A DNA stretch of 64,000 nt from positions 186,001 to 250,000 of the forward strand of contig NZ_BPLZ01000003.1 in NCBI RefSeq assembly GCF_019656335.1. The letters run 5' to 3'. This DNA is from Pseudomonas sp. NCCP-436 (lineage in GTDB: Bacteria > Pseudomonadota > Gammaproteobacteria > Pseudomonadales > Pseudomonadaceae). Positions 34,164-45,648 of the stretch are shown here, one piece after another. The notes beneath the pieces were generated by a model. The model was not told the origin of the DNA. It saw nothing but the letters and a program-made list of their open reading frames with translations, and did not search any database. Numbering within the stretch: position 1 is the stretch's first letter; each line of letters opens with the position of its first letter. Made by a program: the position numbers and the translations under genes.

Positions 34164-34633
34164 CAGTTGGCTTCGTCTTTGTTAACCGAATTGAGCAGGA
34201 ACTTGCCAATCAGGTCTTCCAGCACCAGCGCGGACTGGGTGTCATGGATGGTAGCGCCATCCTTGAGCACCGCCTCCTCGCCTCCGACACTGATGCCGAT
34301 GTACTTCTCACCGAGCAAGCCTGCAGTCAGGATCGACGCAGTGGAGTCCTCAGGCAAATTGTTGACGGCACTATCGAGCTCCAGGGTCACACGCCCCATG
34401 TAGCTGTCGCGATCCAGGTCGATGGCCGTTACCTTGCCGATGGTTACCCCGGCCATAGTCACCTTCGAGCGCACGGTCAACCCGGCGATATTGTCGAAGT
34501 AGGCATACACCTTGTAGGTATCGCCCGAGCTTCCGACGCTCAGGCCACTGACACGCAGGGCCAGCAGCAACAGGGCCAGCACCCCGGCCATGAGAAACAA
34601 GCCGACACCAATCTCCAGCGTGCGGTTTTGCAT
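34163..34633 (-). CDS. mlaD: MCE-domain lipid transport protein MlaD
   Basis: 156 residues. One N-terminal membrane helix (VGLFLMAGVLALLLLAL) and a single MCE domain (AYFDNIAGLTVRSKVTMAGV; TAGLLGEKYIGIS). MlaD forms the hexameric ring above MlaE in the periplasm. Confidence 0.95.
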   Translation of the reverse strand: MQNRTLEIGVGLFLMAGVLALLLLALRVSGLSVGSSGDTYKVYAYFDNIAGLTVRSKVTMAGVTIGKVTAIDLDRDSYMGRVTLELDSAVNNLPEDSTASILTAGLLGEKYIGISVGGEEAVLKDGATIHDTQSALVLEDLIGKFLLNSVNKDEAN

Positions 34634-35430
34634 CAGAGGTCTCCAAACATCAAAGCGGTCAGAATGAAATCGAGGCCGAGCACGGCAAGCGAGGCATATA
34701 CCACGGTACGGGTGGTTGCCCGACTGATACCTTCGGAAGTGGGCTCGCAGTCATAGCCCTGGAACACCGCGATCCAGGTAACGACGAAGGCAAACACGAC
34801 GCTCTTGATCACCCCGTTGAGAACGTCTTCCTGGAAGGACACGCTGTTTTGCATATTGCTCCAGTAGGAACCTTCGTAGACTCCCAGCCAGTCCACGGCA
34901 ACCATCGCCCCGCCCCAAATGCCGACCACACAGAAGATCATCGACAGCAGCGGCATCGAAATGAAACCGGCCCACAGGCGCGGCGCGATGATGTACTTGA
35001 GCGGATCCACGCCAATCATTTCCAGGCTGGACAACTGCTCGGTGGACTTCATGTTGCCGATCTCGGCGGTCAGCGCCGAACCTGCACGACCGGCAAACAG
35101 CAACGCCGTGACTACAGGTCCCAACTCACGCAGCAGGGTCAGGGCCACCATCTGCCCGACAGCCTGCTCGGAACCGTAGCTGACCAGAATGTTATAGCCC
35201 TGCAGTGCCAGCACCATGCCAATAAAGATGCCGGACACCACAATGATTGCCAGCGACATCACACCCACGGCGAACAACTGCCGGGTCAACAACTGCAGCG
35301 GCTTGCCGGCGCGGCTGCGGGCAAACAGCGCGCCCCCCAGAAACATCACCGAACGCCCCAGCGTTGCCACCACGTCAATACCCGCACGACCGAACAGCTG
35401 CAGCCGCTCGAGCGGTGAAATTCTGCGCAT
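34633..35430 (-). CDS. mlaE: Phospholipid ABC transporter permease MlaE
   Basis: 265 residues. Conserved permease (DUF140) signatures: [34 protein letters not shown], and [20 protein letters not shown]. About five to six membrane helices. Start and stop overlap mlaF and mlaD (TGATG). Confidence 0.96.
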   Translation of the reverse strand: MRRISPLERLQLFGRAGIDVVATLGRSVMFLGGALFARSRAGKPLQLLTRQLFAVGVMSLAIIVVSGIFIGMVLALQGYNILVSYGSEQAVGQMVALTLLRELGPVVTALLFAGRAGSALTAEIGNMKSTEQLSSLEMIGVDPLKYIIAPRLWAGFISMPLLSMIFCVVGIWGGAMVAVDWLGVYEGSYWSNMQNSVSFQEDVLNGVIKSVVFAFVVTWIAVFQGYDCEPTSEGISRATTRTVVYASLAVLGLDFILTALMFGDL

Positions 35431-36239
35431 CAGGCTCTCCCCAACAGATCTTCGCGAAAGTCCGGCGCCGGATAGTGGAACGGCACCGGACCATCCGGCA
35501 CACCCTTCATAAACTGACGGATACGTGGATTGTCGGAGGCCATCAGCTCCTCCGGCGTGCCCTGACCCAACACCTGGGTATCACCCACCACATAAAGGTA
35601 GTCGGCGATGCTGGCGGTTTCCGCCAGGTCATGGGAAACCACCACACTGGTGATCCCCAAGGCATCGTTGAGCAAACGAATCAGTCGTACCAGAACGCCC
35701 ATGGCGATAGGGTCCTGTCCAACGAAAGGCTCGTCATAGAGTAGGATCTGCGGATCGAGCGCAATTGCCCGGGCCAGCGCGACCCGTCGCTTCATGCCGC
35801 CGGAAAGCTCGTCCGGCATCAACTCAAGAGCACCACGCAAGCCGACCGCCTGCAGTTTCATCAGCACGATGTCGCGGATCATTTCCTCCGGCAGCCGGGT
35901 GTGTACCCGCAGCGGAAAAGCCACGTTCTCGAACACATCCAGATCGGTAAACAGCGCACCGCTCTGAAACAGAACACCCATCTGCTTGCGCATGTCGAAC
36001 AGAGCATCGCGGGACAGTTTCGGCAGGTTGACGCCATTGACCAGCACCTTGCCCTGCGCTGGTCGCAGCTCGGCGGCAATCAATCGCAGCAACGTGGTCT
36101 TGCCACAGCCCGACGGCCCCATGATGCCGGTGACCTTGCCCCGCGGGATACGGATATCGACCTGATCGAAGATCGTCCGCGTACCGCGGCGAAAGCTGAC
36201 ACCCTGCAACTCCACCGCATATTCGTGCTCGGCGCTCAT
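35430..36239 (-). CDS. mlaF: Phospholipid ABC transporter ATPase MlaF
   Basis: 269 residues from ATG at 36239 behind AAGGAG. Walker [10 protein letters not shown], signature LSGGMKRR, Walker [11 protein letters not shown] and switch His in VVVSHDL. Drives MlaFEDB. It heads mlaF-mlaE-mlaD-mlaC-mlaB, in which every junction overlaps. An open extension to 36302 is unlikely to be coding. Confidence 0.96.
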   Translation of the reverse strand: MSAEHEYAVELQGVSFRRGTRTIFDQVDIRIPRGKVTGIMGPSGCGKTTLLRLIAAELRPAQGKVLVNGVNLPKLSRDALFDMRKQMGVLFQSGALFTDLDVFENVAFPLRVHTRLPEEMIRDIVLMKLQAVGLRGALELMPDELSGGMKRRVALARAIALDPQILLYDEPFVGQDPIAMGVLVRLIRLLNDALGITSVVVSHDLAETASIADYLYVVGDTQVLGQGTPEELMASDNPRIRQFMKGVPDGPVPFHYPAPDFREDLLGRA

Positions 36240-36470
36240 CTGAACTCCTTGAAAAAACAGGCTCTTGGCTGACTCTGTCCCTACTCGCGAGGACACGCGC
36301 AATCGCCCCAGGCAGGCTGCAGCACAAGATGCGTCGGCATGCCGGATCGTCCGAATTAGCTTAGCCTTGCGACAAAAGGCCGCTCATGTCCGCACGCAAC
36401 AACACTGACACCTGCCGATACAGATCAACCATGATCGAAGACAGTCAGCGCACGGCCTAAACGGGCGCGG

Positions 36471-36500
36471 ACTATAGCATTCGCTACCCAGGCCACCCAA
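36471..36500 (-). promoter_or_regulatory. Predicted sigma-70 promoter of the mla operon
   Basis: On the minus strand TTGGGT (36495-36500) and TATAGT (36471-36476) are 18 bp apart. It would leave a leader of about 230 nt before mlaF. Confidence 0.35.
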
Positions 36501-36587
36501 TAGCACTACTGGCCTATATTCAGACTTGCGACAGATTCGGCTCTGAGAGTCGACGGGCAAATGATGAGCGCAACTCGCTTTTACCGC

Positions 36588-36593
36588 TATAAT
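36588..36593 (+). promoter_or_regulatory. -10 element of the kdsD promoter
   Basis: Perfect TATAAT 32 bp before the kdsD ATG; the -35 position reads ATGAGC-like and is weak. Confidence 0.5.
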
Positions 36594-36625
36594 CGTCATC
36601 TTTTTCGTCTGCCCCCTCGCCCAGC

Positions 36626-37600
36626 ATGAACCAGACCCGCGACCTGATCGATTCCGCCCAGCGCACCATTCGTCTCGAAGTCGAAGCGGTGCAGGCCCTT
36701 CTGCCTCGCATCGACGCCAATTTCGTCAAGGCCTGCGAACTGATCCTTGCCTGCAAGGGTCGCGTCGTGGTGGTAGGCATGGGCAAGTCCGGACATATCG
36801 GCAACAAGATCGCTGCCACCCTGGCCAGCACCGGTACCGCCGCCTTTTTCGTACACCCGGCCGAGGCCAGCCATGGCGACATGGGCATGATCACTCGCGA
36901 CGATGTGGTACTGGCCCTGTCCAACTCCGGCAGCACTGCCGAGATCATCACCCTGCTGCCACTGATCAAGCGCCTGGGCATCCGCCTGATCAGCATGACC
37001 GGCAACCCGGAATCGCCGCTGGCCAAGGCCGCCGAGGTCAACCTTGATGCCCGGGTTTCGCAGGAAGCCTGCCCACTGAATCTCGCGCCTACCTCCTCCA
37101 CTACCGCCAGTCTGGTACTGGGTGATGCCCTGGCCATTGCACTTCTCGAGGCTCGCGGTTTCACCGCCGAAGACTTTGCCTTCTCCCACCCGGGCGGTGC
37201 ACTGGGCCGCCGACTGCTGCTGAAGGTGGAAAACGTGATGCACCAAGGCGACGCTCTGCCACGTGTAGCCCTTGGCACCAGCCTGCGCGACGCTCTGCTG
37301 GAAATGACCCAAAAAGGCCTCGGCATGACCGTGGTTAGCAAGGCTGACGGCAGTCTGGCCGGCATCTTCACCGACGGAGACCTGCGCCGCGCCCTCGATC
37401 GCGGCATCGACGTACGCCAGGCACTGATCGACCAAGTAATGACCCCGGGCGGCAAAACCGCCCGAGCTGAGATGCTTGCCGCCGAGGCACTGAAGATCAT
37501 GGAAGATCACAAGATCAACTCCCTGGTAGTGGTCGACGAGCAGGAACGGCCGGTCGGCGCCCTGAACATGCATGACCTGCTGCGCGCCGGAGTAATGTGA
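36626..37600 (+). CDS. kdsD: Arabinose-5-phosphate isomerase
   Basis: 324 residues. SIS domain (GRVVVVGMGKSGHIGNKIAAT; FFVHPAEASHGDMGM; LSNSGSTAEI) followed by two CBS domains (VMHQGDALPRVA to the end). Converts ribulose-5-P to arabinose-5-P for Kdo synthesis. TGATG junction with kdsC. Confidence 0.96.
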   Translation: MNQTRDLIDSAQRTIRLEVEAVQALLPRIDANFVKACELILACKGRVVVVGMGKSGHIGNKIAATLASTGTAAFFVHPAEASHGDMGMITRDDVVLALSNSGSTAEIITLLPLIKRLGIRLISMTGNPESPLAKAAEVNLDARVSQEACPLNLAPTSSTTASLVLGDALAIALLEARGFTAEDFAFSHPGGALGRRLLLKVENVMHQGDALPRVALGTSLRDALLEMTQKGLGMTVVSKADGSLAGIFTDGDLRRALDRGIDVRQALIDQVMTPGGKTARAEMLAAEALKIMEDHKINSLVVVDEQERPVGALNMHDLLRAGVM

Positions 37601-38121
37601 TGAACGACCTGCTGCAACGTGCCCGAGCCGTCAGGCTGGCGATCTTCGACGTCGACGGCGTACTGACTGACGGTCGTCTGTATTTCCTTGAAGACGGTAG
37701 CGAATTCAAGACTTTCAATACCCTTGACGGCCACGGCATCAAGATGCTGATCGCCTCAGGCGTAAGCACCGCCATCATCAGCGGCCGCAAGACCCCAGTG
37801 GTCGAGCGGCGCGCCCGCAACCTCGGCATCCAGTATCTGTTCCAGGGACGCGAGGATAAGCTGGTAGTACTTGACGGCCTGCTTGCCGAACTCGGTCTAG
37901 GCTATGAACAGGTGGCCTACCTGGGTGACGACCTGCCGGATCTTCCGGTGATCCGCCGGGTCGGATTGGGCATGGCCGTCGCCAGCGCCGACAGCTTCGT
38001 CCGCCAACATGCCCACGGTGTTACCCAGGCACGTGGCGGCGAAGGGGCCGCACGCGAATTCTGCGAACTGATCATGCGTGCCCAGGGCACGCTGGACGCG
38101 GCCCAGGCCGCATACCTGTAG
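37600..38121 (+). CDS. kdsC: 3-deoxy-D-manno-octulosonate-8-phosphate phosphatase
   Basis: 173 residues. HAD-type C0 phosphatase with IFDVDGVLTDGRLYF (nucleophile Asp), SGRKTPVVERRA and LGDDLPDLPV. Releases Kdo for lipid A glycosylation. ATG at 37600 overlaps the kdsD stop; a GTG at 37597 is less likely. Confidence 0.96.
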   Translation: MNDLLQRARAVRLAIFDVDGVLTDGRLYFLEDGSEFKTFNTLDGHGIKMLIASGVSTAIISGRKTPVVERRARNLGIQYLFQGREDKLVVLDGLLAELGLGYEQVAYLGDDLPDLPVIRRVGLGMAVASADSFVRQHAHGVTQARGGEGAAREFCELIMRAQGTLDAAQAAYL

Positions 38122-38129
38122 AGCACTCT

Positions 38130-38693
38130 ATGCTACGCAAAGCCGTCAACATCCTGATCTTTGCAGTGATCGCCGTCGCCGTCGCGGCGCTTGGCTACTG
38201 GAACCTGGCACCCAGCTCCCGCCAGAGCCTGCAAGCCTCTGCCGACAGCGCCGTGGATTTCTATGTCCTTGGTACCCACACCGTGCAATTCCAGGAGGAC
38301 GGCACACTGCACTACAGCCTCAGCGCAGAACGACTCGAACACATCCGCAGCACCGACATCAGCCTGCTCGACACCCCGAAGATGGACATCTACCGTGGGA
38401 GCAAACAGCCCTGGAAGATCACCAGCCAGCGCGCCGAAGTCTCGCCCGACGGCAAAGAAATTGAACTGATCGCCGACGTACGCATCGCCCGCACCGACGA
38501 GAAGGGGCGCAGCACCGTAGTAACCAGTACGCGTATGACGGTGATCCCCGACAAAGAATATGCGCAGACCAATCAAGCCGTTAGAATCGAGGCCGCCAAC
38601 GGGGTGACCACGGCACATGGAATGAAAGCGTACTTGAATGACGGCAGGATGATCCTGCCGTCCAATGTAAGAGGCCAGCATGAGGTTCGTTAA
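38130..38693 (+). CDS. lptC: LPS export protein LptC
   Basis: 187 residues. One N-terminal membrane helix (ILIFAVIAVAVAALGYW) and a periplasmic beta-jellyroll (DFYVLGTHTVQFQEDG; KEIELIADVRIARTDEKGRS). Links LptBFG to the LptA bridge. Its end overlaps lptA by 14 nt. Confidence 0.94.
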   Translation: MLRKAVNILIFAVIAVAVAALGYWNLAPSSRQSLQASADSAVDFYVLGTHTVQFQEDGTLHYSLSAERLEHIRSTDISLLDTPKMDIYRGSKQPWKITSQRAEVSPDGKEIELIADVRIARTDEKGRSTVVTSTRMTVIPDKEYAQTNQAVRIEAANGVTTAHGMKAYLNDGRMILPSNVRGQHEVR

Positions 38694-39215
38694 TACCCTC
38701 CCCCTGATTTTCAGCCTCGGCGTCGCGCTAGGAAGCGCTGCTGCCTGGGCCCTGCCATCGGATCGCGAGAAACCCATCCGCATCCAGGCTGACAGTGCCG
38801 AACTGGATGACAAGCAGGGCGTAGCGGTTTACCGCGGCGACGTGGTCATCACTCAGGGCACCCTGAAAATTACCGGCGATACCGTAACCATCACGCGGAA
38901 TCAGAACGGCGACATTGATGTTTTCACCTCCCAAGGCAATCTGGCCTATTACGAACAGAAACCCGCTGTGGACAAGTCGATCGTCAAGGCCTATGGCCGG
39001 ACTATCCAGTACTTCTCCAGCAACGAACGCATCGTTCTGATCGACCGCGCCAAGGTAGTTCAGGAAGGCAACACCTTCGAAGGTGAGAAGATCGTCTACG
39101 ATACCCGTCGCCAGATCGTCAATGCCGGCCGTGCCACGGGCACCAATGTCAGCGCGCCCCGTCCGCGCATCGACATGGTCATTCAACCGAAGAACAAACC
39201 AGGTCAGCAGCAATA

Positions 39216-39216
<1 letters not shown>
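38680..39216 (+). CDS. lptA: LPS transport periplasmic bridge protein LptA (LptH)
   Basis: 178 residues. Signal peptide to about residue 27 ([10 protein letters not shown]), then an OstA/LptA jellyroll ([35 protein letters not shown]). Forms the periplasmic LPS bridge. Its stop overlaps lptB (TAATG). Confidence 0.95.
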
Positions 39217-39941
<725 letters not shown>

Positions 39942-40004
39942 ACCATTCGACAGTTTCATCCCAGGCTCACGGCTGCCCCTAGGCAAGAACACGACTATCA
40001 GGCA

Positions 40005-40010
40005 TATAAT
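40005..40010 (+). promoter_or_regulatory. -10 element upstream of rpoN
   Basis: Perfect TATAAT 68 bp before the rpoN ATG; no good -35. It suggests rpoN has its own promoter besides readthrough from lptB. Confidence 0.4.
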
Positions 40011-40078
40011 TTGCTTCCTGGCGGCGCTTCGGCGCCCTGATGTGGAAGGCATTACTCGCCGGTGAATTAAGGTCTGCA

Positions 40079-41575
40079 ATGAAACCATCGCTAGTCCTCA
40101 AGATGGGCCAGCAGCTGACGATGACTCCGCAGCTGCAACAGGCTATCCGCCTCCTTCAACTGTCTACCCTGGATCTGCAGCAGGAAATCCAGGAGGCATT
40201 GGAATCCAATCCCATGCTCGAGCGCCAGGAAGATGGCGACGACTTCGACAACAGCGACCCAATGGCCGATGGCGCCGAAAGCGCCGCGCCGCAGCCCCAG
40301 ATCGCGGAAGACAGCCACACCCAGGACACACCGACGGTAGACAACCTGGAGGAAGGCAACTGGGGCGAGCGCATCCCCAACGAATTACCGGTAGACACTG
40401 CCTGGGAAGACATCTACCAGACCAGCGCCAGCAGTCTGCCAAGCAGCGACGACGAGGAATGGGACTTCACCACCCGCACCTCCACCGGCGAGAGCCTGCA
40501 GAGTCACCTGCTCTGGCAGCTCAACCTGGCCCCCATGTCGGACAAGGATCGGCTGATCGCCACCACCCTGATCGACTGCATCAACAACGATGGCTATCTT
40601 GAGGAAACGCTCGAGGAGGTCACCGAATCCTTCGATCCCGAACTGGACATCGAACTCGACGAAGTGGAAATGGTGCTGCACCGCATCCAGCAGTTTGAAC
40701 CAGCCGGCATCGGCGCCCGCGACCTGCGCGAGTGCCTGCTGTTGCAACTGCGTCAGTTGCCGACCAATACCCCCTGGCTAAGCGAAGCCCAGCGCGTGGT
40801 CGCCGACTATCTCGAGGTCCTTGGCAGCCGCGACTACCCTCAGTTGCTGCGGCGTCTGAAACTCAAGGAAGACGAGCTCAAACAGATCATCGAGCTGATC
40901 CAGCGACTCAACCCGCGTCCCGGCTCGCAGATCGAGTCCAGCGAACCGGAGTACGTGGTGCCCGATGTCATCGTGCGCAAGCATAACGACCGCTGGCTGG
41001 TTGAGCTGAATCAGGAGGCCATGCCGCGCCTGCGTGTCAATCCGCAGTACGCCAGCTTCGTCAAACGCGCCGATTCCAGCGCCGACAACACCTTCATGCG
41101 CAATCAGTTGCAGGAAGCACGCTGGTTCATCAAGAGCCTGCAAAGCCGCAATGAGACGCTGATGAAGGTCGCCACGCAGATCGTCGAACATCAGCGCGGC
41201 TTCCTCGATTACGGCGAAGAAGCCATGAAGCCACTGGTGCTGCATGACATCGCCGAGGCAGTGGGCATGCACGAGTCGACCATCTCTCGCGTTACTACCC
41301 AGAAATACATGCATACCCCACGTGGAATCTACGAGCTGAAGTACTTTTTCTCCAGCCACGTCAGTACCTCCGAGGGTGGAGAGTGCTCTTCCACTGCCAT
41401 TCGTGCCATCATCAAGAAACTGGTGGCAGCGGAAAACGCCAAAAAGCCATTGAGTGACAGCAAGATCGCTGGTTTACTGGAGGCACAAGGCATTCAGGTC
41501 GCTCGCCGGACGGTGGCCAAGTACCGCGAATCCCTCGGGATCGCGCCGTCCAGCGAACGCAAGCGTCTGATGTAA
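40079..41575 (+). CDS. rpoN: RNA polymerase sigma-54 factor
   Basis: 498 residues from ATG at 40079 behind TTAAGGT. Gln-rich region I ([20 protein letters not shown]), acidic region II (residues 50-120), core-binding region, HTH ([20 protein letters not shown]) and the C-terminal RpoN box [13 protein letters not shown]. Needed for nitrogen, motility and other enhancer-dependent promoters. Confidence 0.98.
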   Translation: MKPSLVLKMGQQLTMTPQLQQAIRLLQLSTLDLQQEIQEALESNPMLERQEDGDDFDNSDPMADGAESAAPQPQIAEDSHTQDTPTVDNLEEGNWGERIPNELPVDTAWEDIYQTSASSLPSSDDEEWDFTTRTSTGESLQSHLLWQLNLAPMSDKDRLIATTLIDCINNDGYLEETLEEVTESFDPELDIELDEVEMVLHRIQQFEPAGIGARDLRECLLLQLRQLPTNTPWLSEAQRVVADYLEVLGSRDYPQLLRRLKLKEDELKQIIELIQRLNPRPGSQIESSEPEYVVPDVIVRKHNDRWLVELNQEAMPRLRVNPQYASFVKRADSSADNTFMRNQLQEARWFIKSLQSRNETLMKVATQIVEHQRGFLDYGEEAMKPLVLHDIAEAVGMHESTISRVTTQKYMHTPRGIYELKYFFSSHVSTSEGGECSSTAIRAIIKKLVAAENAKKPLSDSKIAGLLEAQGIQVARRTVAKYRESLGIAPSSERKRLM

Positions 41576-41673
41576 GCAAGATCGACTGATCGCGTATGCG
41601 AACAGGCCAAGTTGTTCCGATGGAGGGTCGCCGTATGACCCCCTCTTATCCATGGCAACAAGGAGAAAGTGGT

Positions 41674-41976
41674 ATGCAAGTCAACATCAGTGGACATCAG
41701 CTGGTTGTGACCGACGCCCTGCGTGATTATGTCAGCGAGAAATTCTCGCGATTGGAACGCCACTTCGACAAGATCACCAACGTGCAGGTGATCATGCAGG
41801 TCGAGAAACTCAAGCAAAAAATTGAGGCAACCCTGCGCATTGCCGGTGGCGAGATCGTTGCCAATGCCGAACATGAGGACATGTACGCAGCCATTGATCT
41901 GCTGACCGACAAACTCGATCGTCAACTCATCAAATACAAAGAAAAACAACTCGCTCGCCTGCAAGGCACCGCGTAG
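41674..41976 (+). CDS. hpf: Ribosome hibernation promoting factor
   Basis: 100 residues from ATG at 41674 behind AAGGAGA. Short HPF/YhbH: MQVNISGHQLVVTDALRDYV, FDKITNVQVIMQVEK, AEHEDMYAAIDLLTDKLDRQ. Dimerises 70S ribosomes in stationary phase. Standard position after rpoN. Confidence 0.97.
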   Translation: MQVNISGHQLVVTDALRDYVSEKFSRLERHFDKITNVQVIMQVEKLKQKIEATLRIAGGEIVANAEHEDMYAAIDLLTDKLDRQLIKYKEKQLARLQGTA

Positions 41977-41994
41977 AGCCGGCATTCCCCATCC

Positions 41995-42459
41995 ATGATC
42001 CGACTTGAAAATATCCTGACTCCCGGCCGTTCCCTGGTGAACGTGCCGGGAGGCAGTAAGAAGCGTGCGCTAGAGCAAATCGCCAGCGTAATCGCACAAG
42101 ACATTCCCGAACTCAACGCCCAGGACATATTCGAAAGCCTTGTCGCTCGCGAGAAGCTTGGTTCGACCGGATTCGGCAGCGGCATTGCCATTCCCCACTG
42201 TCGCCTGCCCGGCTGCGAAGCCCCAATCGGCGCCGTGCTGCGCCTGGAAACACCGGTAGATTTCGACGCAATCGATGGTGCTCCGGTCGATCTTCTGTTC
42301 GTCCTGCTGGTACCGCAAGCGGCTACCGATGCCCACCTCGAACTCCTGCGCCAGATCGCCAGTCTGCTGGAGAATCCGCAGGTCTGCGCACAGTTGCGCC
42401 AGGCTAGTACGGGAGAGAAGCTCTACCAGATCATCGTCGACATTCAGAACGGTCAATAG
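41995..42459 (+). CDS. ptsN: PTS IIA-like nitrogen regulatory protein
   Basis: 154 residues. PTS EIIA-2 fold; phosphorylated His is His68 in GIAIPHCRL. Part of PTS-Ntr with PtsP and PtsO; regulates potassium, carbon and nitrogen functions. Confidence 0.97.
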   Translation: MIRLENILTPGRSLVNVPGGSKKRALEQIASVIAQDIPELNAQDIFESLVAREKLGSTGFGSGIAIPHCRLPGCEAPIGAVLRLETPVDFDAIDGAPVDLLFVLLVPQAATDAHLELLRQIASLLENPQVCAQLRQASTGEKLYQIIVDIQNGQ

Positions 42460-42461
42460 CC

Positions 42462-43319
42462 ATGCGTTTGGTTATCGTCAGTGGCCGCTCCGGCTCCGGC
42501 AAGAGCACCGCACTGGACGTTCTCGAGGACAATGGCTTCTACTGCATCGACAACTTACCGGCTGGTCTACTGACCGACCTGGCTGAACGCTTTCTGCCTC
42601 ACAGCGACATGTTGTTACCACAGGTGGCCGTTTCCATCGATGCCCGCAACCTGCTCAGCCAGCTGCGCCGCTTCCCCGAGCTGCTTGATGAGGTACGTCA
42701 GCGCAATATTCAGTGCGATGTACTCTACCTCGACGCGGAGGACGACACGCTGCTCAAGCGCTTCTCGGAAACCCGGCGGCGACACCCGCTGACCAACGAG
42801 AACCGCTCACTGGCTGAAGCCATTGCCTACGAAAGCCAGCTACTTTCACCGATCATTGATCGCGCAGACCTGAGGATCGACACCACACGCCTGAACCTCT
42901 ACCAGTTGCGCGACACCCTGAAACTGCGTCTGCTGGGACAGTCGCAAAGCGGTACCTCGTTCCTCATCCAGTCCTTCGGCTTCAAACGCGGGATGCCCAC
43001 CGATGCCGATCTGGTATTCGATGCACGCTGCCTGCCCAACCCATACTGGAAACCCGAGCTGCGTGACTTTTCCGGGCTGGATCAGCCAGTCATCGAATAC
43101 CTTGATGCCCAGCCCGAGGCACAGGAGATGTATCAGGACATCCTTGCCTACCTGAACAAATGGCTGCCACGCTTTGCCTCGAGCAACCGCGCCTATGTAA
43201 CCATCGCAATCGGCTGCACTGGCGGACACCACCGCTCGGTCTACCTGACCTCCCGCCTGAGCACTGCCCTGAAACAGTCCTTTAAGAACGTTCAGGTTCG
43301 CCATCGCGACCTCGTGTAA
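42462..43319 (+). CDS. rapZ: RNase adapter protein RapZ
   Basis: 285 residues. Walker [10 protein letters not shown] at residues 6-14, [21 protein letters not shown], and the C-terminal [20 protein letters not shown] with RSVYL. In enterobacteria it targets GlmZ for RNase E; in pseudomonads the role is less clear. 2 bp after ptsN. Confidence 0.96.
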   Translation: MRLVIVSGRSGSGKSTALDVLEDNGFYCIDNLPAGLLTDLAERFLPHSDMLLPQVAVSIDARNLLSQLRRFPELLDEVRQRNIQCDVLYLDAEDDTLLKRFSETRRRHPLTNENRSLAEAIAYESQLLSPIIDRADLRIDTTRLNLYQLRDTLKLRLLGQSQSGTSFLIQSFGFKRGMPTDADLVFDARCLPNPYWKPELRDFSGLDQPVIEYLDAQPEAQEMYQDILAYLNKWLPRFASSNRAYVTIAIGCTGGHHRSVYLTSRLSTALKQSFKNVQVRHRDLV

Positions 43320-43334
43320 GGAATTCCAACCGCA

Positions 43335-43607
43335 ATGCAAACCCGCGAGATCACCATCATCAACAAGCTTGGCCTGCACGCCCGCGCAGCCGCCAAGTTC
43401 GTCGGAGTCGCGAGCCTGCACTCCTGCCAGGTACGCATCGGCCGCACAGTAGAGAACCAGGTTGATGGCAAGAGCATCATGGCCGTGATGATGCTCGCAG
43501 CTGGCCAGGGCACCACACTGCACCTGAGCACCGAGGGCGACCAGGAGAAGGAAGCGATGACCGCCCTCGTGGCGCTGGTGGAAAACTACTTCGACGAAGG
43601 TGAATAA
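43335..43607 (+). CDS. ptsO: Nitrogen phosphotransferase HPr-like protein NPr
   Basis: 90 residues. HPr fold with phospho-His15 in NKLGLHARAAAKFV and DGKSIMAVMMLAAG. Transfers phosphate from PtsP to PtsN. End of the rpoN cluster. Confidence 0.96.
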   Translation: MQTREITIINKLGLHARAAAKFVGVASLHSCQVRIGRTVENQVDGKSIMAVMMLAAGQGTTLHLSTEGDQEKEAMTALVALVENYFDEGE

Positions 43608-43609
43608 CC

Positions 43610-43639
43610 TGCCCGGGCCGCAGGACAACGGCCCGGGCA
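43610..43639. terminator. Hairpin between ptsO and pmbA
   Basis: TGCCCGGGCC (43610-43619) pairs with 43630-43639; loop of 10 nt. It separates convergent genes but has no T-run. Confidence 0.55.
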
Positions 43640-43645
43640 CCGCCT

Positions 43646-44992
43646 TCAGCTACCGGCCACAGTCATCTTCTCGATCAAAACCGAACCTGTACAGATATTG
43701 CCCCGCCGCTCCAGATCACATCCCACTGCGGCGATCTGACGGAACATGTCACGCAGATTACCGGCGATGGTCACCTCCTGCACCGGGAACTGGATCTCGC
43801 CGTTTTCCACCCAGAAGCCGGCCGCCCCTCGGGAATAGTCCCCTGTGACCAGGTTCAGCCCCTGCCCCATCAATTCGGTAACCAGCAAACCGCGCCCCAT
43901 TCGCCGGATCAGCGCCTGCTGATCTTCGCTGCCATGACTGACGAACAGATTGTGCACGCCGCCGGCATTGGCCGTGCTGGGCATGCCCAGTTTGCGCCCG
44001 GAGTAGGTGCCCAGCACGTAGGACACCAACTCCCCCCGCTCGACGAAGGACTTGCCATAGGTAGCCAGTCCGTCGCCATCGAATGCCGCGCTGCCCAACG
44101 CACGGGGCAGATGTGGACGTTCTTCGAGGCTCAGCCACTGCGGGAACAACTGCTGCCCCAGCGCCCCTTCGAGAAAGGAGCTATGACGATATAGATTGCC
44201 CCCGGAAATCGCAGCCAACAGATGGGCAAACAGTCCACCGGCCAGCTCGGCAGCAAACAGCACCGGCACCTCACAAGTCGCCACCGGCCGGGCGCCAAGG
44301 CGCCGAACCGAACGCTCTGCTGCCTGCCGGCCGATCTCGGCAGCAGCCATCAGACACTCGCCCTGACGGTTGACGTCATACCAGTAGTCACGCTGCATCT
44401 GGCCTTCGCTTTCCGCAATCATCACGCAGCTCAGACTATGTCGAGTGCTGGCATAACCGCCGATGAAGCCGTGACTGTTGCCATACACGCGACAACCCTG
44501 ATGAGTATTGAGAGTGGTGCCATCAGCATTGCGGATGCGCTTATCCGCAGCAAAGGCCGCAGCCTCGCAGCTCAGCGCCAGTTCCACCGCCTCTTCGGGA
44601 CCAATCGTCCAGGGGTGATAAAGATCCAGCTCCGGCAGTTCACGCGCCATCAGGGATGCATCGGCCAGGCCGGCACATTCGTCCTCGCTGGCATGCCGAG
44701 CGATGGCCAGAGCTGCCGCTACGGTTTCTCGGATAGCTGCTTCGCCAGTGGCCGAGGTACTGGCCGAGCCCTTGCGCTGGCCCAGGTACAGGGTGATGCC
44801 AAAGCCCTGATCGCGATTGAACTCGACAGTCTCCACCTCTCCCTGACGCACTGTGGTAGACAGCCCCTGACCGGCGGAAACAGCCACCTCGCAGGCCGTG
44901 GCCCCCTGACGCGCCGCCTCGACAAGAATCGCTTCAACCTGCTCCTGCAGCACCGGCAGGGCCTCGGGCCCGATCAACTCAACATCACTCAT
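43646..44992 (-). CDS. pmbA: Metalloprotease TldE (PmbA)
   Basis: 448 residues from ATG at 44992 behind GGAG. TldE half of the TldD/TldE protease that trims microcin B17-type and other peptides. [34 protein letters not shown] and [12 protein letters not shown]; it lacks the HExxxH motif found in TldD, as expected. Confidence 0.96.
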   Translation of the reverse strand: MSDVELIGPEALPVLQEQVEAILVEAARQGATACEVAVSAGQGLSTTVRQGEVETVEFNRDQGFGITLYLGQRKGSASTSATGEAAIRETVAAALAIARHASEDECAGLADASLMARELPELDLYHPWTIGPEEAVELALSCEAAAFAADKRIRNADGTTLNTHQGCRVYGNSHGFIGGYASTRHSLSCVMIAESEGQMQRDYWYDVNRQGECLMAAAEIGRQAAERSVRRLGARPVATCEVPVLFAAELAGGLFAHLLAAISGGNLYRHSSFLEGALGQQLFPQWLSLEERPHLPRALGSAAFDGDGLATYGKSFVERGELVSYVLGTYSGRKLGMPSTANAGGVHNLFVSHGSEDQQALIRRMGRGLLVTELMGQGLNLVTGDYSRGAAGFWVENGEIQFPVQEVTIAGNLRDMFRQIAAVGCDLERRGNICTGSVLIEKMTVAGS

Positions 44993-45107
44993 AACCACTC
45001 CCAATGCTTTTACGCGCGGCCTCCAACAGCCGCAGTCGCACCGCCTGCCACAGGCCGACGGTTCCGCTTACTGCTATCATGGCGGCGTTTTCCTCTGGAT
45101 CTGCCCC

Positions 45108-45626
45108 ATGCCTGAAACTATCAATGACTTCTCCGAAGAGAAGAGCAAATCCCAGATCAAGCGCGAGCTGCACGCCCTGCAGGCACTCGGCGAACGCCTG
45201 ACCACGCTCAAACCGGATCTGCTGGCGCGCATGCCGCTGACCGATGCCCTGCGACGCGCTCTGGCCGAGGCGCCCAAGCACACGGCCAACGCCGCGCGCA
45301 AACGCCACATCCAGTTCCTCGGCAAGCTGATGCGCGATCAGGATGTCGAGGCGATTCTCGCCGTGATTGACCAAGTGGACAGCTCCACCCGCGAGTACAA
45401 CGAGCGCTTTCATGCTCTGGAGCGCTGGCGCGACCGCCTGATCGGTGAAGGCGATGGTGCTCTGGAGAATTTCATCGAGACCTACCCAGACACCGACCGT
45501 CAGCACCTGCGCGGGCTGATCCGCCATGCTCAGCACGAAGCCGCCCACAACAAGCCGCCGGCTGCCGCACGCAAGCTGTTCAAGTACCTCCGCGAACTCG
45601 ACGAAGTCCAGCGCGGCCTACGCTAA
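45108..45626 (+). CDS. yjgA: YjgA/DarP family protein (DUF615)
   Basis: 172 residues, charged and helical. [24 protein letters not shown] start (here [16 protein letters not shown]), [18 protein letters not shown], and [13 protein letters not shown] text ([17 protein letters not shown]). DarP/YjgA binds late 50S particles and helps ribosome assembly. Flanked by pmbA and tldD on the opposite strand. Confidence 0.94.
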   Translation: MPETINDFSEEKSKSQIKRELHALQALGERLTTLKPDLLARMPLTDALRRALAEAPKHTANAARKRHIQFLGKLMRDQDVEAILAVIDQVDSSTREYNERFHALERWRDRLIGEGDGALENFIETYPDTDRQHLRGLIRHAQHEAAHNKPPAAARKLFKYLRELDEVQRGLR

Positions 45627-45648
45627 GGCCAGGCCGCGAAACGAAATC

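Larger units (their letters stand above)
36240..36625. other. Divergent intergenic region mlaF/kdsD
   Basis: 386 bp holding promoters for both directions: a perfect TATAAT for kdsD and a candidate mlaF promoter that would give a leader of about 230 nt. No RNA gene or credible ORF is visible; the open frame at 36384-36599 has poor composition. Confidence 0.6.

Noticed and set aside
36384..36599. 71-codon open frame between mlaF and kdsD
   Set aside because: Cys-rich random-looking product lying over the promoters of both flanking genes; no ribosome site.
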